A DNA stretch of 64,000 nt from Flavobacterium sp. JAS (GCF_020991455.1 NZ_JAJMOX010000003.1:1-64000); one strand, 5' to 3'. Positions 9,306 through 18,554 are shown, counted from the stretch's first letter. The notes: generated by a model from the letters alone, not told the origin. A program made the numbers and translations.

Positions 9306-9329
9306 CATTCTCAAAATAATACTTTAAAG

Positions 9330-9357
9330 CCTGTCTCAAAAAAGACAGGTTTTTTTT
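9330..9357 (+). terminator. terminator of glnN
   Basis: CCTGTCT (9330-9336) pairs with AGACAGG (9343-9349) around CAAAAA and runs into eight T. Confidence 0.85.
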
Positions 9358-9498
9358 GATTAACTTTAAATAAACAAGAATTATATAAAGTAGTATTTTT
9401 CTTCTTATTGTAAAATAAGATAAGGGCAGTTCATCGAGATAGTCTCACATTTTATCGAAAAGAAGCTAATGTGTTGAAAAATAAGTAAATATGTGTGA

Positions 9499-9527
9499 TT
9501 TGGTTTACGATAAGTTTTCTAAATTTG
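9499..9527 (+). promoter_or_regulatory. candidate promoter of a small transcript
   Basis: TTTG (9499-9502) and TAAATTTG (9520-9527) lie 17 bases apart, close to the Bacteroidota -33/-7 arrangement. There is no annotated gene between the glnN terminator and the orphan terminator at 9682. Confidence 0.45.
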
Positions 9528-9530
9528 AAT

Positions 9531-9716
9531 ATGAAAAAGGAGAAAATTAAGAACAAATCTTGTTTTCAAATTATTTTTTAGAATGACATACTTCTCCAAA
9601 TTGTATAACCTACATCACAAGTTGTATTAGTAGCCAATTAAATATAAGCCTTCAAATGTTTAAAACAATTTAGTTACAGAAAAAACGACAGTATTCAAAA
9701 AACTGTCGTTTTTTTT
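9531..9716 (+). ncRNA. candidate small RNA ending at an orphan terminator
   Basis: A promoter-like pair sits just upstream and a strong terminator closes the stretch, giving a predicted transcript of roughly 185 nt in a 533-bp gap that has no long reading frame. A 16-codon frame starts at 9531 (MKKEKIKNKSCFQIIF) almost at the expected transcription start and could be a leaderless mini-gene instead. I see no match to tmRNA, SRP RNA or RNase P. Size would suit 6S RNA, but the ends do not obviously pair. It may also be the leader of purM, which starts 122 bases further on. Confidence 0.3.
9682..9716 (+). terminator. orphan terminator
   Basis: AAAACGACAGT (9682-9692) pairs with ACTGTCGTTTT (9702-9712) and is followed by more T. 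No protein gene ends before it, since glnN already has its own terminator 330 bases upstream. Confidence 0.8.
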
Positions 9717-9804
9717 GTGAATCACAGATTAGAAGAAAATATGATTTTAATTAGAATAAGTTCTAATTTTAAATAGTATAGTCCCAAGAATTAAAAAAAG
9801 GGAT

Positions 9805-9812
9805 TATCTTTG
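9805..9812 (+). promoter_or_regulatory. -7 box for purM
   Basis: TATCTTTG matches TAnnTTTG, 26 bases ahead of the purM ATG. Confidence 0.6.
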
Positions 9813-9838
9813 CACCACATCAACACAAACTAAGTTTC

Positions 9839-11017
9839 ATGAGTTCAGATTCTAGCAAAAGGTACGCACAAAGAGGTGTTTCGGCATCAAAAGAAGACGT
9901 ACACAACGCCATAAAAAATATTGATAAAGGTTTATTTTCTCAAGCATTTTGTAAAATTGTTCCAGATTATCTAACCCAGGATGAGGAATATTGCTTGATT
10001 ATGCACGCAGACGGAGCAGGTACAAAATCGTCATTAGCGTATATGTATTGGAAAGAAACAGGTGATATTTCAGTTTGGAAAGGAATCGCTCAGGATGCTT
10101 TAATCATGAACATCGACGATTTATTATGCGTTGGTGCAACAGATAATATCTTGCTTTCTTCTACAATTGGAAGAAATAAAAATTTAATTCCGGCCGAAGT
10201 TATTTCAGCAATCATCAACGGAACCGAAGAATTAATTAACGAATTAAAATCTTTTGGCGTAACAATTCATTCAACAGGAGGAGAAACTGCCGATGTTGGA
10301 GATGTAGTTCGCACCATAATTGTCGATTCTACCGTTACCGCTCGTATGAAACGCAGCGATGTAGTAGACAATGCAAATATTAAAGCAGGCGACGTAATTG
10401 TTGGTTTGACATCTTTTGGTCAGGCAACTTACGAAAAAAGCTATAATGGCGGAATGGGAAGTAACGGGTTAACATCTGCACGTCACGACGTTTTCGGGAA
10501 ATATTTAGCTAAAAAATACCCTGAAAGTTACGATGCTCTTGTTCCCGAAGAATTAATCTACTCAGGTCAGGTAAATTTAACTGATGAAGTAGAGAACAGC
10601 CCAATAAATGCAGGTCAGTTAGTACTTTCTCCAACGAGAACTTACGCGCCAATTATCAAGAAAATTTTAGACACTTATACACCAAACGAAATTCACGGAA
10701 TGGTGCATTGCAGTGGAGGAGCACAGACAAAAATTTTACATTTTGTTCAAAACCTGCACATTATAAAAGACAATTTATTCCCTGTTCCGCCATTGTTCAA
10801 GTTAATTCAGGAACAATCAAAAACAGACTGGAAAGAAATGTATCAGGTTTTCAATTGCGGTCACCGTATGGAAATTTACGTTCCTGAAAACATCGCACAA
10901 GATATTATTGCGATTTCAAAATCATTCAATGTCGACGCACAAATCGTAGGTAGAGTAGAAGCAGCCGATGCTAAAAAACTTACTATTACCAGCGAGTACG
11001 GAACATTCGAATATTAA
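9839..11017 (+). CDS. purM: phosphoribosylformylglycinamidine cyclo-ligase (PurM)
   Basis: PurM closes the imidazole ring in purine synthesis, converting FGAM to AIR with ATP in the cytoplasm. The 392-residue length and motifs fit the Bacteroidota form of the PurM/ThiL/HypE ATP-binding fold: HADGAGTKS (about residues 56-64), MNIDDLLCVGA (about 97-107), IHSTGGETADV (about 141-151) and HCSGGAQTKI in the C-terminal half. It has its own promoter box and no partner purine genes in the window; guaA lies 22 kb away. Confidence 0.9.
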   Translation: MSSDSSKRYAQRGVSASKEDVHNAIKNIDKGLFSQAFCKIVPDYLTQDEEYCLIMHADGAGTKSSLAYMYWKETGDISVWKGIAQDALIMNIDDLLCVGATDNILLSSTIGRNKNLIPAEVISAIINGTEELINELKSFGVTIHSTGGETADVGDVVRTIIVDSTVTARMKRSDVVDNANIKAGDVIVGLTSFGQATYEKSYNGGMGSNGLTSARHDVFGKYLAKKYPESYDALVPEELIYSGQVNLTDEVENSPINAGQLVLSPTRTYAPIIKKILDTYTPNEIHGMVHCSGGAQTKILHFVQNLHIIKDNLFPVPPLFKLIQEQSKTDWKEMYQVFNCGHRMEIYVPENIAQDIIAISKSFNVDAQIVGRVEAADAKKLTITSEYGTFEY

Positions 11018-11113
11018 TTTTTTTAAGTTACAAAGGTTCAAAGGTTCTGAGTTGCAAAGGTTTTTTTATACTGGAGTTTCAACAGGACCTTTTTTATTAA
11101 TAATTAGCTTTTT

Positions 11114-11194
11114 TAGGAGCTAATCCCGCTATCCGTTACAATCTTTTGTGTCCGCCGCAACGGACACAAAAGGATTTTCACTACTATCGGGGCT
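11114..11194. repeat. interspersed element, copy 1 (GAGCTAATCCCGCTATCCGTT type)
   Basis: It starts AGGAGCTAATCCCGC and ends CTATCGGGGCTA. Inside, TTTTGTGTCC pairs with GGACACAAAA. The same outer blocks recur at 54099-54176 with a diverged centre. Upstream (11027-11062) is a run of AAGGTTC-type short repeats. Confidence 0.75.
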
Positions 11195-11208
11195 AAAAAC
11201 ATCAGGCT

Positions 11209-11565
11209 ATGTACGAATTACTTTTTTGGAAATACTTAGAAGAAGTCTATTTAAACCATCATGAGGTTTACGAAGCCCTTGTCGAAAAAGAAGAAATTGA
11301 AGGTTTAGAAAAACTTCCTGTTGAAGTAATCATGAACCGAATCGCTTCTGTTTTTTCAGAATGGGAAAAAGTAGATGAAAACAGTTGGCAAAATACCAAA
11401 GGAAGAGGTGCCTTTCAAGTAATCCCAACCCCACAAAGCGTCAAAATCGACTGTTACGGAACCGAAGGTAAAACCATGAATAAACTAGTTGCGTTGATGG
11501 AAGAATTCAAATGCCCGTTATACGATCCGCAAGTTCCGGAGCGCTATGATGAAATGAGTGAGTAA
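11209..11565 (+). CDS. conserved hypothetical protein
   Basis: The frame encodes a 118-residue acidic soluble protein (MYELLFWKYLEEVYLNHHEV...) with no signal peptide or membrane segment. I recognise it only as a small protein found in flavobacteria. The N-terminal half is helical and the C-terminal half alternates strands (GAFQVIPTPQSVKIDCYGT). No catalytic motif stands out. It sits between purM and a GNAT gene but is separated from purM by an interspersed repeat and ends at a very strong terminator, so it is probably its own unit. Confidence 0.7.
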   Translation: MYELLFWKYLEEVYLNHHEVYEALVEKEEIEGLEKLPVEVIMNRIASVFSEWEKVDENSWQNTKGRGAFQVIPTPQSVKIDCYGTEGKTMNKLVALMEEFKCPLYDPQVPERYDEMSE

Positions 11566-11580
11566 TTTTAAAATCAACTA

Positions 11581-11633
11581 AAAATCAACAAATAAGCCTC
11601 TAACTAATAGAGGCTTATTTGTTGATTTTTTTG
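11581..11633 (+). terminator. strong terminator
   Basis: A 22-bp perfect stem (11581-11602 with 11608-11629) has a 5-nt loop and is followed by T. Confidence 0.9.
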
Positions 11634-11721
11634 TTCTTCTTTTTATTTTTTTCAAATATCTTTACAAAGCTTCTTTTGAAGAAATAGAAACATTTCATAG
11701 CAATCTCATCAGAATTTAAAA

Positions 11722-12330
11722 ATGAATACAACATCTAATTTCAGTTTCTCAAACAACGTTATCCTCGAGGATGATTTGGTTTTATTACGTCCTATACAAG
11801 AATCAGACATCGAAAATTTATTAGAAATCTCCATCAACGAGCCAGAAACCTGGAAATATTCCTTAGTTGGTGCGGACGGAAAAGAAAATTTGGTAAAATA
11901 TATCCAATCAGCAGTAAAAGCGAGAGAAGATAAAAGAGAATTTCCGTTTATAGTATTCGATAAAAAATCTCAAAAATACGCAGGATCAACACGTTTTTAC
12001 GACATTCAGCTTGAATACAAAACGCTGCAATTAGGCTTTACCTGGTACGGATCAGCCTTTAGAGGAACCGGACTTAATAAACACTGCAAATTTTTATTAT
12101 TGCAATTTGCCTTCGAAACCCTTGGAATGGAGCGTGTAGAATTCCGCGCCGATAATAATAACGAGCGCAGTGTCGCAGCCATGAAAAGCATCGGATGTAA
12201 AGTTGAAGGAGTTTTTCGCAACCACATGCCAACCAGAGACAGCGAAGTACGCCGTGATTCAATCGTTCTAAGTATTCTAAGGAATGAATGGTTTGATGAG
12301 GTAAAAGAGAATCTAAAGCAAAAGCTTTAG
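11722..12330 (+). CDS. GNAT-family N-acetyltransferase, RimJ/RimL-like
   Basis: This 202-residue protein has the acetyl-CoA fold of the RimJ/RimL branch. It opens with LVLLRPIQESDIENLLEIS (beta1-alpha1), contains GSTRFYDIQ and TLQLGFTWYGSAFRGTGLNKHCKFLLL (the acetyl-CoA pyrophosphate loop), then VEFRADNNNERSVAAMKSIGCKVEGVFR, the typical ending of the family. Members acetylate ribosomal-protein N-termini, small amines or peptides; the substrate cannot be told here. No operon partner is evident. A repeat-rich gap follows. Confidence 0.85.
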   Translation: MNTTSNFSFSNNVILEDDLVLLRPIQESDIENLLEISINEPETWKYSLVGADGKENLVKYIQSAVKAREDKREFPFIVFDKKSQKYAGSTRFYDIQLEYKTLQLGFTWYGSAFRGTGLNKHCKFLLLQFAFETLGMERVEFRADNNNERSVAAMKSIGCKVEGVFRNHMPTRDSEVRRDSIVLSILRNEWFDEVKENLKQKL

Positions 12331-12344
12331 TAAAGAAAGAGCCA

Positions 12345-12455
12345 GAGGCTCGACATATATTGTAGGGCCGGATTTTAATCCGGTCTACGCAACGAGAATC
12401 CAATCTTTGTCGAGCTTCTCACGAGGATTTCTCCTGCGTCGAAATGACAAGATTG
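12345..12455. repeat. composite interspersed element in the 12331-12666 gap
   Basis: ATATTGTAGGG plus a small hairpin (CCGGATTTTAATCCGG) is followed by CAATCTTTGTCGAG and a right part ending GTCGAAATGACAAGATTG. The same two modules in the same order occur at 5395-5551. The rest of the gap (12456-12666) shows only short tandem-like runs of TCTAACATCT and no gene. Confidence 0.65.
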
Positions 12456-12666
12456 TGTTTAAGCTTTGTCTTTGCGAGATTAATTTTTATGACATTGTCT
12501 TAAAGCGTAGAAAAATTACAACAATAAAACATTCTCATGTAAGTATTTTTATATAAATTATACATCGAAGCTAATTCCAACATTTATCGTCTAATATCTT
12601 GCAGTTATAATCAAAAGTCTGCATCTAAAGTCTTTCTTCTAACATCTTGCCTCTAACATCTAACAC

Positions 12667-13290
12667 CTATCCATCTTTCAACAACAACCCCTGTTCTTTT
12701 CTAATCTTAACCACCAATTGATCGACATAGGATTTTATTTTCTGCGGAAGCGTATTCCAATTTTGATCTTTTTTAAAACTTCTGCAATAGTCTAAGTCAC
12801 ATTCCACGGCACGAATTACATATTTTTTGTTTTTGTAAACCGTAATAATTTTAACCCGTTTTATTTCATCATTTTCATTTCTCGTTCCGTAAACGATTAT
12901 GGGTTCAATATAACCATCGGCATCAAGATCTTTGGTACTGCAATATTTTGTCCAGAACCAGATATTAGTTTCCTTAGGTTCAGTAGATTCTAATACATCA
13001 TTAATTCTCCATTTTTCTAGAAAACCGCCATGATCATTCATTGTAGAAATCGCCTGAATCTTAGTGTTCAAAGTATCTTTTTTAGAAATATTTTTTTGGT
13101 TTTCGCATAAAAGTAATTCATAAACTCCGCCTTTATCCTGATATTCAAATGCTTTATAGATAGGAAAATCAGAAACCCCGTCAAGTTCTTTTTGAATTAT
13201 ATCTTCCTTTGTCAATCTATAGCTGCTTACTTTTTGAGCAATTCCAAAAGTAGAATAGGAAAGTAATAGAACTAAAATATAATTTTTCAT
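12667..13290 (-). CDS. exported protein of unknown function
   Basis: The start at 13290 gives a clean signal peptide (MKNYILVLLLSYSTFGIAQ); a codon 30 bases upstream adds residues that would spoil it. The mature part is about 190 residues and contains a calcium-loop-like motif (DLDADGYIEPI, near residue 120) that resembles an EF-hand or FG-GAP turn, and a pair of cysteines (ECDLDYC). Similar small exported proteins occur in Flavobacteriaceae, some grouped under surface-polysaccharide labels; I cannot confirm that here. It is a single gene with a TATCTTTG promoter box upstream. Confidence 0.65.
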   Translation of the reverse strand: MKNYILVLLLSYSTFGIAQKVSSYRLTKEDIIQKELDGVSDFPIYKAFEYQDKGGVYELLLCENQKNISKKDTLNTKIQAISTMNDHGGFLEKWRINDVLESTEPKETNIWFWTKYCSTKDLDADGYIEPIIVYGTRNENDEIKRVKIITVYKNKKYVIRAVECDLDYCRSFKKDQNWNTLPQKIKSYVDQLVVKIRKEQGLLLKDG

Positions 13291-13317
13291 GAAGAGAAAT
13301 GTGTTTTTTGAATAACT

Positions 13318-13325
13318 CAAAGATA
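13318..13325 (-). promoter_or_regulatory. -7 box of the unknown exported protein
   Basis: CAAAGATA reads TATCTTTG on the minus strand, 28 bases ahead of the chosen start. Confidence 0.5.
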
Positions 13326-13469
13326 TTTAAAACCTTATTTAGCACAGATAAATTTACATTTTTAAAAGAGCATATTTTGTTGTATTTTTCTAACCTAAAA
13401 GTATTGATAAATCGTTTTAGTAAATAACCAATCTTATTTTAAACCAAAATAATAATTAAAAATAACCTG

Positions 13470-15800
13470 ATGAATAGAATGAAATGTAAAAGTTTTCTTT
13501 TTGGCTTAACTGTTTTAATGCTTGGTTATGGAGCAAATGCACAAAAGAAAATAGAGAAACAAAATTTGATTCAGTATGTCGATCCAATGATTGGCACGGC
13601 CAAAATGGGACATACTTATCCTGGCGCAACAGTTCCCTTTGGGAGCGTGCAGTTGAGTCCAGAAACAGATACAATTGCTTACGGTTTAAACGGAAAATAC
13701 AATGGAGAGGTCTATAAATATTGCGCAGGATATCAATACGAAGATAAAACGATTGTAGGTTTCAGTCACACGCATTTTAGCGGAACAGGGCATTCTGATC
13801 TTGGCGATTTTCTAATTATGCCAACAACCGGAAAACTGCAATTAAATCCCGGAGTAGCTTCAAAACCATTATCAGGTTATCGATCTGCGTTTTCTCATTC
13901 GACCGAAAAAGCAGAACCAGCTTATTACAGTGTTTTTCTGGAAGATCATAAAATTAAAGCCGAACTTACGGCAACAACGCGCGTGGGAATGCACCAATAT
14001 AGTTTTCCAAAATCTAATGAAGCGCATATTATTCTTGATTTAACATCAGGAATTTATAATTACGATAAAAAGAACGTCTGGACATTTGTTCGTGTAGAAA
14101 ATGATACTTTAATTACCGGATATCGCCAAACAAATGGTTGGGCGAGAACCAGAACGGTTTATTTTGCGATGTCTTTTAGCAAACCAATTAAAAGCTACGG
14201 ACAAGCAGCACAGGAAAAAAGTGTCTACAGAGGTTTTTGGGGAAGATTTGATCAAACCAAAAATTTCCCGGAAATGGCAGGTCAAAACCTAAAATTGTTC
14301 TTTGATTTCAATACAGAAGAAGGAGAAAAAATCAAAATTAAAATAGCACTTTCGCCGGTAAGTTCTGCAGGAGCACTTGAAAACATGAAAAAAGAAGTTC
14401 CGGGTTGGGATTTCGAAAAAGTAAAAAAACAAAGTCAGGAAGTTTGGAACAAAGAATTGAATAAAATTCAGATTGAAACCATTCAAAAGGAAGATTTAGT
14501 CAATTTTTACACGGCAATGTATCATGCGTTTTTAGGTCCAACAGAATACATGGATTTAGACGGAAACTACAAAGGCTTGGATATGAATGTTCATAAAGCC
14601 GATAATTTTAAAAATTATACCAGTTATTCTTTATGGGATACCTACAGAGCTTTGCATCCGCTTTTTAATTTGGTTCAGCCAGCAAGAAACTCAGATATGA
14701 TAAGTTCTATGTTGGCACATTCAGATCAAAGTGTGCATAAAATGCTGCCAATCTGGTCACATTATGCTAATGAAAACTGGTGTATGATAGGCTATCATTC
14801 TGTATCTGTGATTGCAGACGCTATTGTAAAAGGGAATGGAAATTTTGATAAAGAAAAAGCACTTCAGGCGTGTATAAACACAGCCAAAGTACCTTATTAT
14901 GACGGATTGGAATATTATATGAAAATGGGTTATGTTCCGGAGGACAAAAATGGATCTTCGGTTTCTAAAACATTAGAATATGCTTATGACGATTGGGCAA
15001 TTGCTCAGGCAGCTAAAAAGCTTGGTAAAACAGATATTTATAATGAATTTATCGAAAGATCTAAAAATTATAAAAATGTTTATGATGCTAAAACTGGTTT
15101 CATGCGTCCTAAATTAAACGACGGAACTTTCAAAAAAGAATTTGATCCGTTAGACACCCACGGACAGGGGTTTATTGAAGGAAATTCATGGAATTATAGT
15201 TTGTATGTTCCGCAAGATCCGACAGAAATGATTAAAATAATGGGAGGAAATGACAAATTTAATGTTCGTTTAGATTCATTATTCAGCATGCATTTACCGG
15301 ACAAATATTTCGAGAATACAGAAGATATTACCAGAGATGGAATCATTGGAAATTATGTACACGGAAACGAACCTTCGCATCATGTTGTTTATTTGTATGA
15401 TTGGACCAATTCGCCGTGGAAAGCGCAAGACAAGATCCGAATGATCCTGAAAAAAATGTACCGAAATGGTGCAGATGGCTTGGGTGGAAATGACGACTTT
15501 GGACAAATGAGTGCCTGGTATATTTTTAGCAGTTTAGGATTTTATCCTGTTGCACCGGGTTCTGATGAATATGCACTGGGAAGTCCGTTGGTTAAAAAAG
15601 CTGTTTTTAATTTAGAAAGCGAAAAAACTTTCGAAGTAGAAACGGTAAATCAATCTGATAAAAATGTGTTTGTGAGTAAAGTGCTTTTAAATGGAAAACA
15701 ATTAGACAAACCTTTCTTAAAACATTCAGATGTTATTAATGGCGGAAAAATTACTTTTTATATGAGCGCTAAACCGAATAAGAAGAATTACCAGAATTAA
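13470..15800 (+). CDS. GH92 family alpha-mannosidase
   Basis: GH92 enzymes are calcium-dependent exo-alpha-mannosidases, mostly alpha-1,2 or 1,3, acting on N-glycans or yeast mannan in the periplasm or at the surface. The 776-residue length and motifs fit: signal peptide (residues 1-24, ending ANA-Q), N-terminal YVDPMIGTAKMGHTYPGATVPFG, GFSHTHFSGTGHSDLGDF, the acid region EGNSWNYSLYVPQDP with Glu570, and GGNDDFGQMSAWYIFSSLG with Asp675-676. One deviation is Phe677, where many members have Cys (NDDCG). It stands alone, 24 kb from the glycan locus at the right end, so it is probably regulated separately. Confidence 0.93.
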   Translation: MNRMKCKSFLFGLTVLMLGYGANAQKKIEKQNLIQYVDPMIGTAKMGHTYPGATVPFGSVQLSPETDTIAYGLNGKYNGEVYKYCAGYQYEDKTIVGFSHTHFSGTGHSDLGDFLIMPTTGKLQLNPGVASKPLSGYRSAFSHSTEKAEPAYYSVFLEDHKIKAELTATTRVGMHQYSFPKSNEAHIILDLTSGIYNYDKKNVWTFVRVENDTLITGYRQTNGWARTRTVYFAMSFSKPIKSYGQAAQEKSVYRGFWGRFDQTKNFPEMAGQNLKLFFDFNTEEGEKIKIKIALSPVSSAGALENMKKEVPGWDFEKVKKQSQEVWNKELNKIQIETIQKEDLVNFYTAMYHAFLGPTEYMDLDGNYKGLDMNVHKADNFKNYTSYSLWDTYRALHPLFNLVQPARNSDMISSMLAHSDQSVHKMLPIWSHYANENWCMIGYHSVSVIADAIVKGNGNFDKEKALQACINTAKVPYYDGLEYYMKMGYVPEDKNGSSVSKTLEYAYDDWAIAQAAKKLGKTDIYNEFIERSKNYKNVYDAKTGFMRPKLNDGTFKKEFDPLDTHGQGFIEGNSWNYSLYVPQDPTEMIKIMGGNDKFNVRLDSLFSMHLPDKYFENTEDITRDGIIGNYVHGNEPSHHVVYLYDWTNSPWKAQDKIRMILKKMYRNGADGLGGNDDFGQMSAWYIFSSLGFYPVAPGSDEYALGSPLVKKAVFNLESEKTFEVETVNQSDKNVFVSKVLLNGKQLDKPFLKHSDVINGGKITFYMSAKPNKKNYQN

Positions 15801-15852
15801 ATTTACCCACGGATTAGGCAGATAAAACGGGTTAACAAAGATTTTTCTGTAG

Positions 15853-15916
15853 TGTCACCCTGAGCGAAGTCGAAGGCTTTTGCAACGAAATGGGCTTCGC
15901 CTTCGCTCAGCCTGAC
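15853..15916. repeat. interspersed imperfect palindrome
   Basis: TGTCACCCTGAGCGAAG pairs with CTTCGCTCAGCCTGACA around a GC-rich centre. It is the only structured element I see in the 240-bp gap before the next gene. Confidence 0.65.
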
Positions 15917-16040
15917 AAACACACGTTTTAAATTCGAGATGATTCGTGCAATTCGTGGCGAAAAAATTAATAAAAACAGAATCATAACAGAGTTTCCAAA
16001 AACTTCACGAAATTTGCACCTCAAATAAAAGACACGTATT

Positions 16041-16484
16041 ATGAAAATAAATCTAAAATCAGGAATTGATAAGTTGCTTTTCGGAATGAAGCAAAACGAT
16101 GTAACGGCTGCTTTAGGAAAACCGGATAAAAATTATGTAGACGAAGACGACAACGTAATTTTTGTATACAACGCTCAAAAAATCAGATTGACATTTTATC
16201 AGGAAGAAGATATGAAATTGGGTTATTTAGTAGCTTCAAGCAATGATTTAGAAGTTTTTGGATTCAAGCTTCTCGGAAGAAAAATTGCTGATGTAAAGAA
16301 AGATTTAGCGACAAAAGGAATCACAAAATACAATCAGGAAACTTTTGATACTTTCGAAAACTATTTCAATGAAGACAATTGGTTTATTTTACAAACAGAA
16401 TTTGATGAAGTTGTAAAATTTGAAGTTGGTGCAATCATCAATGATAAAGACGAATTTGACTGGAAATTTCCTGTAAAGAAATAA
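16041..16484 (+). CDS. small hypothetical protein
   Basis: The 147-residue soluble protein has no signal peptide. Its opening LLFGMKQNDVTAALGKPDKNYVDEDDNVIFVY resembles the helix-turn and GKPD strand of BamE/SmpA-like folds, but there is no lipobox and the rest (FDTFENYFNEDNWFILQTEFDEVVKFEVG) looks more like small immunity-type proteins. I do not assign a function. It converges with the M61 peptidase gene and they share a terminator. Confidence 0.6.
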   Translation: MKINLKSGIDKLLFGMKQNDVTAALGKPDKNYVDEDDNVIFVYNAQKIRLTFYQEEDMKLGYLVASSNDLEVFGFKLLGRKIADVKKDLATKGITKYNQETFDTFENYFNEDNWFILQTEFDEVVKFEVGAIINDKDEFDWKFPVKK

Positions 16485-16496
16485 TAACGTAGAAAA

Positions 16497-16527
16497 CCTT
16501 TGTCAAAGTTTTAAACTTTGATAAAGG
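16497..16527. repeat. CTTTGTCAAAG palindrome, second copy
   Basis: CCTTTGTCAAAGTT is followed by AACTTTGATAAAGG. It is nearly the same sequence as 5200-5228, 11 kb away. Confidence 0.65.
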
Positions 16528-16541
16528 TCTACACGCAATAA

Positions 16542-16581
16542 CATAAAAAAAACCGACAATCACTTGTCGGTTTTTTTTATG
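16542..16581. terminator. bidirectional terminator
   Basis: The arms 16542-16558 and 16565-16581 (core ACCGACA/TGTCGGT with A and T runs) form a perfect 17-bp stem between two convergent genes. Confidence 0.9.
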
Positions 16582-16595
16582 TCTCTAAAAAAGAA

Positions 16596-18455
16596 TTATC
16601 CTTTTAACCATGCATTTTTAAGTTTCTCTTTTGAAGCATCTGTTACTTTAAAAGTTTCTGTTTCTTCGTATGGTAATTTCACAGTTCCTTTAATGGTTTC
16701 TTCTTTTCCAGCACGTTTGATTTGAAGAGTGATAGGATCATTTTCTTTCCAGTTTTCACTTTCGGTAATCAAATCATAAATATTGTCCAGGTTGTAAGTT
16801 TTTCCGTTGATAGCAGTGATAATGTCACCAGCTTTAAGATTTAAATTAGTGAAGAATACATTTAAATCAATATCAGCACGAACATTTATTGCTTTAGTCG
16901 CTTTGTCAACACTAATATATGGAGTTTGTCCTTTTAAGAAAACTGGTCCTGCTTTTTTCTCAGAAGCTTTACCAACACCAACTTTTGCCAAATAAAAATC
17001 ATAAGGAATTGGAGTTGTTCCTGCCACATATTTGTTCAAAAATTCTCCAACTTCAGGATAAGTTAGTTGTGTAATTTTTGCAAAAAGCTCGTCATCATTA
17101 AATGGTTTCTCAACGCCATATTCGCTAGATAATTTATGCATTAAATCAAGAATTCCTCTTTCCCCGTTGCTTTTTTCTCTAATAATAATATCGATGCACA
17201 TACCAATCAAAGCACCTTTTTGATATACATTTAAGTATTGGTCTTTATAAGGCTGTACTAGAACATTTTTACTCATTGTTGTAAATGACATAGTATCATT
17301 TAAACCTTTTGCCTGCTCGATTTTATCAGCAATACGAGTATAGAATTCAGCTTCGTTAATTAAACCTTGGTTGATTTGAAAAAGATTAGCAAAATATTCT
17401 GTTACACCTTCGTACATCCATAAATGCTCAGACATTTTTGGTGCGTTATAATCAAAAAACTGAATTTCTTTTGAGTGAATAGTTAATGGCGTTACAATAT
17501 GGAAAAACTCGTGCGAAACAACATCTTTCATAGATTCTACCAACTTTTCTTTTGGCATAGATTCAGGTAAAACAACTGTAGTTGCAGTTGGGTGCTCTAA
17601 AGCTCCAAAACCGTGTGCGTCGTCTTTTGCCATAGATGATAAGTACAATAAAACGGTATATTTCTTATTAGCATTTACTTTTCCTAAAAAGTTTTTCTGA
17701 GCCGTCATCATTGTTTTCATTTCCGGAGTAATACTTTCTGCAGTAAATTTTCCTGTTGGAGAATAAACAGCGATTAAGATATCCATTCCGTTTACGTTAA
17801 ATGTAGTATAATCCGGTTTTGAATACATAATTGGGTTCTCAACCAAAACAGCATAACGAGGCGTTGTAAAAACGTCACTTGTTTTGCTTGCATCTTCGTC
17901 AGTCATTGAAGTTGCTCCCCAAAGTGTTTCAGGATGTGTAATAGTAACTTTGTAAGGAACATCTAGCTTATCTTGAAAATAACCCACAAAACCATGTGTA
18001 TTTACCATGAAATTGATTCCTGCATTGATGTTTGTTCCCGCTGGCGAAAACACGTCATCATTACCAAATCCGGTTCCTTTTTCAGTATCAAATGTATCGC
18101 CTACTAAATAAGTTATTTTTTTCAATGATTTTGCATTTGAAATTGACCAGGAATTATCGTCAATTCTTTTTACTGTTAATGCATTTCCTTTTGCGTCAAA
18201 AGCTTTAAAACCATCAGAGTATTTACCATAATTATCCGTAGAATAAGTACCCGGAACTGTTTTTGGAATACTATAAATAATTTCGTTAGTTTTTATTTGT
18301 GGAGGAGTAACCGTTACCAGAACTTTGTCGTCTTTTACGTCGACAAGATTAATATTGACATCTACGACATTGCTTTTTGCAGCACCCGAAGAGCTCCCTG
18401 TTTTACAGCTCCAAAGCGTTACGGCAAGAGCTAAGGTGTAAAGTATTTTTTTCAT
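16596..18455 (-). CDS. M61 family peptidase lipoprotein with PDZ domain
   Basis: M61 (glycyl aminopeptidase-like) zinc peptidases have an N-terminal beta domain, a thermolysin-like core and a PDZ domain. Here the zinc site is HEFFH (residues 315-319) with the downstream glutamate in MYEGVTEYFANL, and the PDZ-like part lies near residues 520-600 (LNLKAGDIITAINGKTY). The N-terminus carries a lipobox (LWSC, Cys17), so the protein is predicted to be membrane-tethered in the periplasm. Length (619) is normal. It converges with the small hypothetical gene and has no obvious operon partner. Confidence 0.88.
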   Translation of the reverse strand: MKKILYTLALAVTLWSCKTGSSSGAAKSNVVDVNINLVDVKDDKVLVTVTPPQIKTNEIIYSIPKTVPGTYSTDNYGKYSDGFKAFDAKGNALTVKRIDDNSWSISNAKSLKKITYLVGDTFDTEKGTGFGNDDVFSPAGTNINAGINFMVNTHGFVGYFQDKLDVPYKVTITHPETLWGATSMTDEDASKTSDVFTTPRYAVLVENPIMYSKPDYTTFNVNGMDILIAVYSPTGKFTAESITPEMKTMMTAQKNFLGKVNANKKYTVLLYLSSMAKDDAHGFGALEHPTATTVVLPESMPKEKLVESMKDVVSHEFFHIVTPLTIHSKEIQFFDYNAPKMSEHLWMYEGVTEYFANLFQINQGLINEAEFYTRIADKIEQAKGLNDTMSFTTMSKNVLVQPYKDQYLNVYQKGALIGMCIDIIIREKSNGERGILDLMHKLSSEYGVEKPFNDDELFAKITQLTYPEVGEFLNKYVAGTTPIPYDFYLAKVGVGKASEKKAGPVFLKGQTPYISVDKATKAINVRADIDLNVFFTNLNLKAGDIITAINGKTYNLDNIYDLITESENWKENDPITLQIKRAGKEETIKGTVKLPYEETETFKVTDASKEKLKNAWLKG

Positions 18456-18527
18456 TTGAATAAGTTTAGTTATGTGTATTTGACTTACAAAAGGTAAAAA
18501 AGTTACATTAAATTAAAAATATAAAAA

Positions 18528-18550
18528 AAACTCCTGAAGAACAGGAGTTT
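18528..18550 (-). terminator. terminator of the DUF2805 gene
   Basis: AAACTCCTG (18528-18536) pairs with CAGGAGTTT (18542-18550). On the minus strand it is followed by a long T-run, right behind the DUF2805 stop. Confidence 0.8.
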
Positions 18551-18554
18551 TGTC

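Noticed and set aside
9531..9716. 6S RNA
   Set aside because: Length is about right, but the ends of the predicted transcript do not form the long closing stem with a central bubble. I kept only the neutral small-RNA candidate.
13470..15800. GH92 enzyme as part of the glycan locus
   Set aside because: It lies 24 kb away on the other strand with unrelated genes between, so shared control is not supported.
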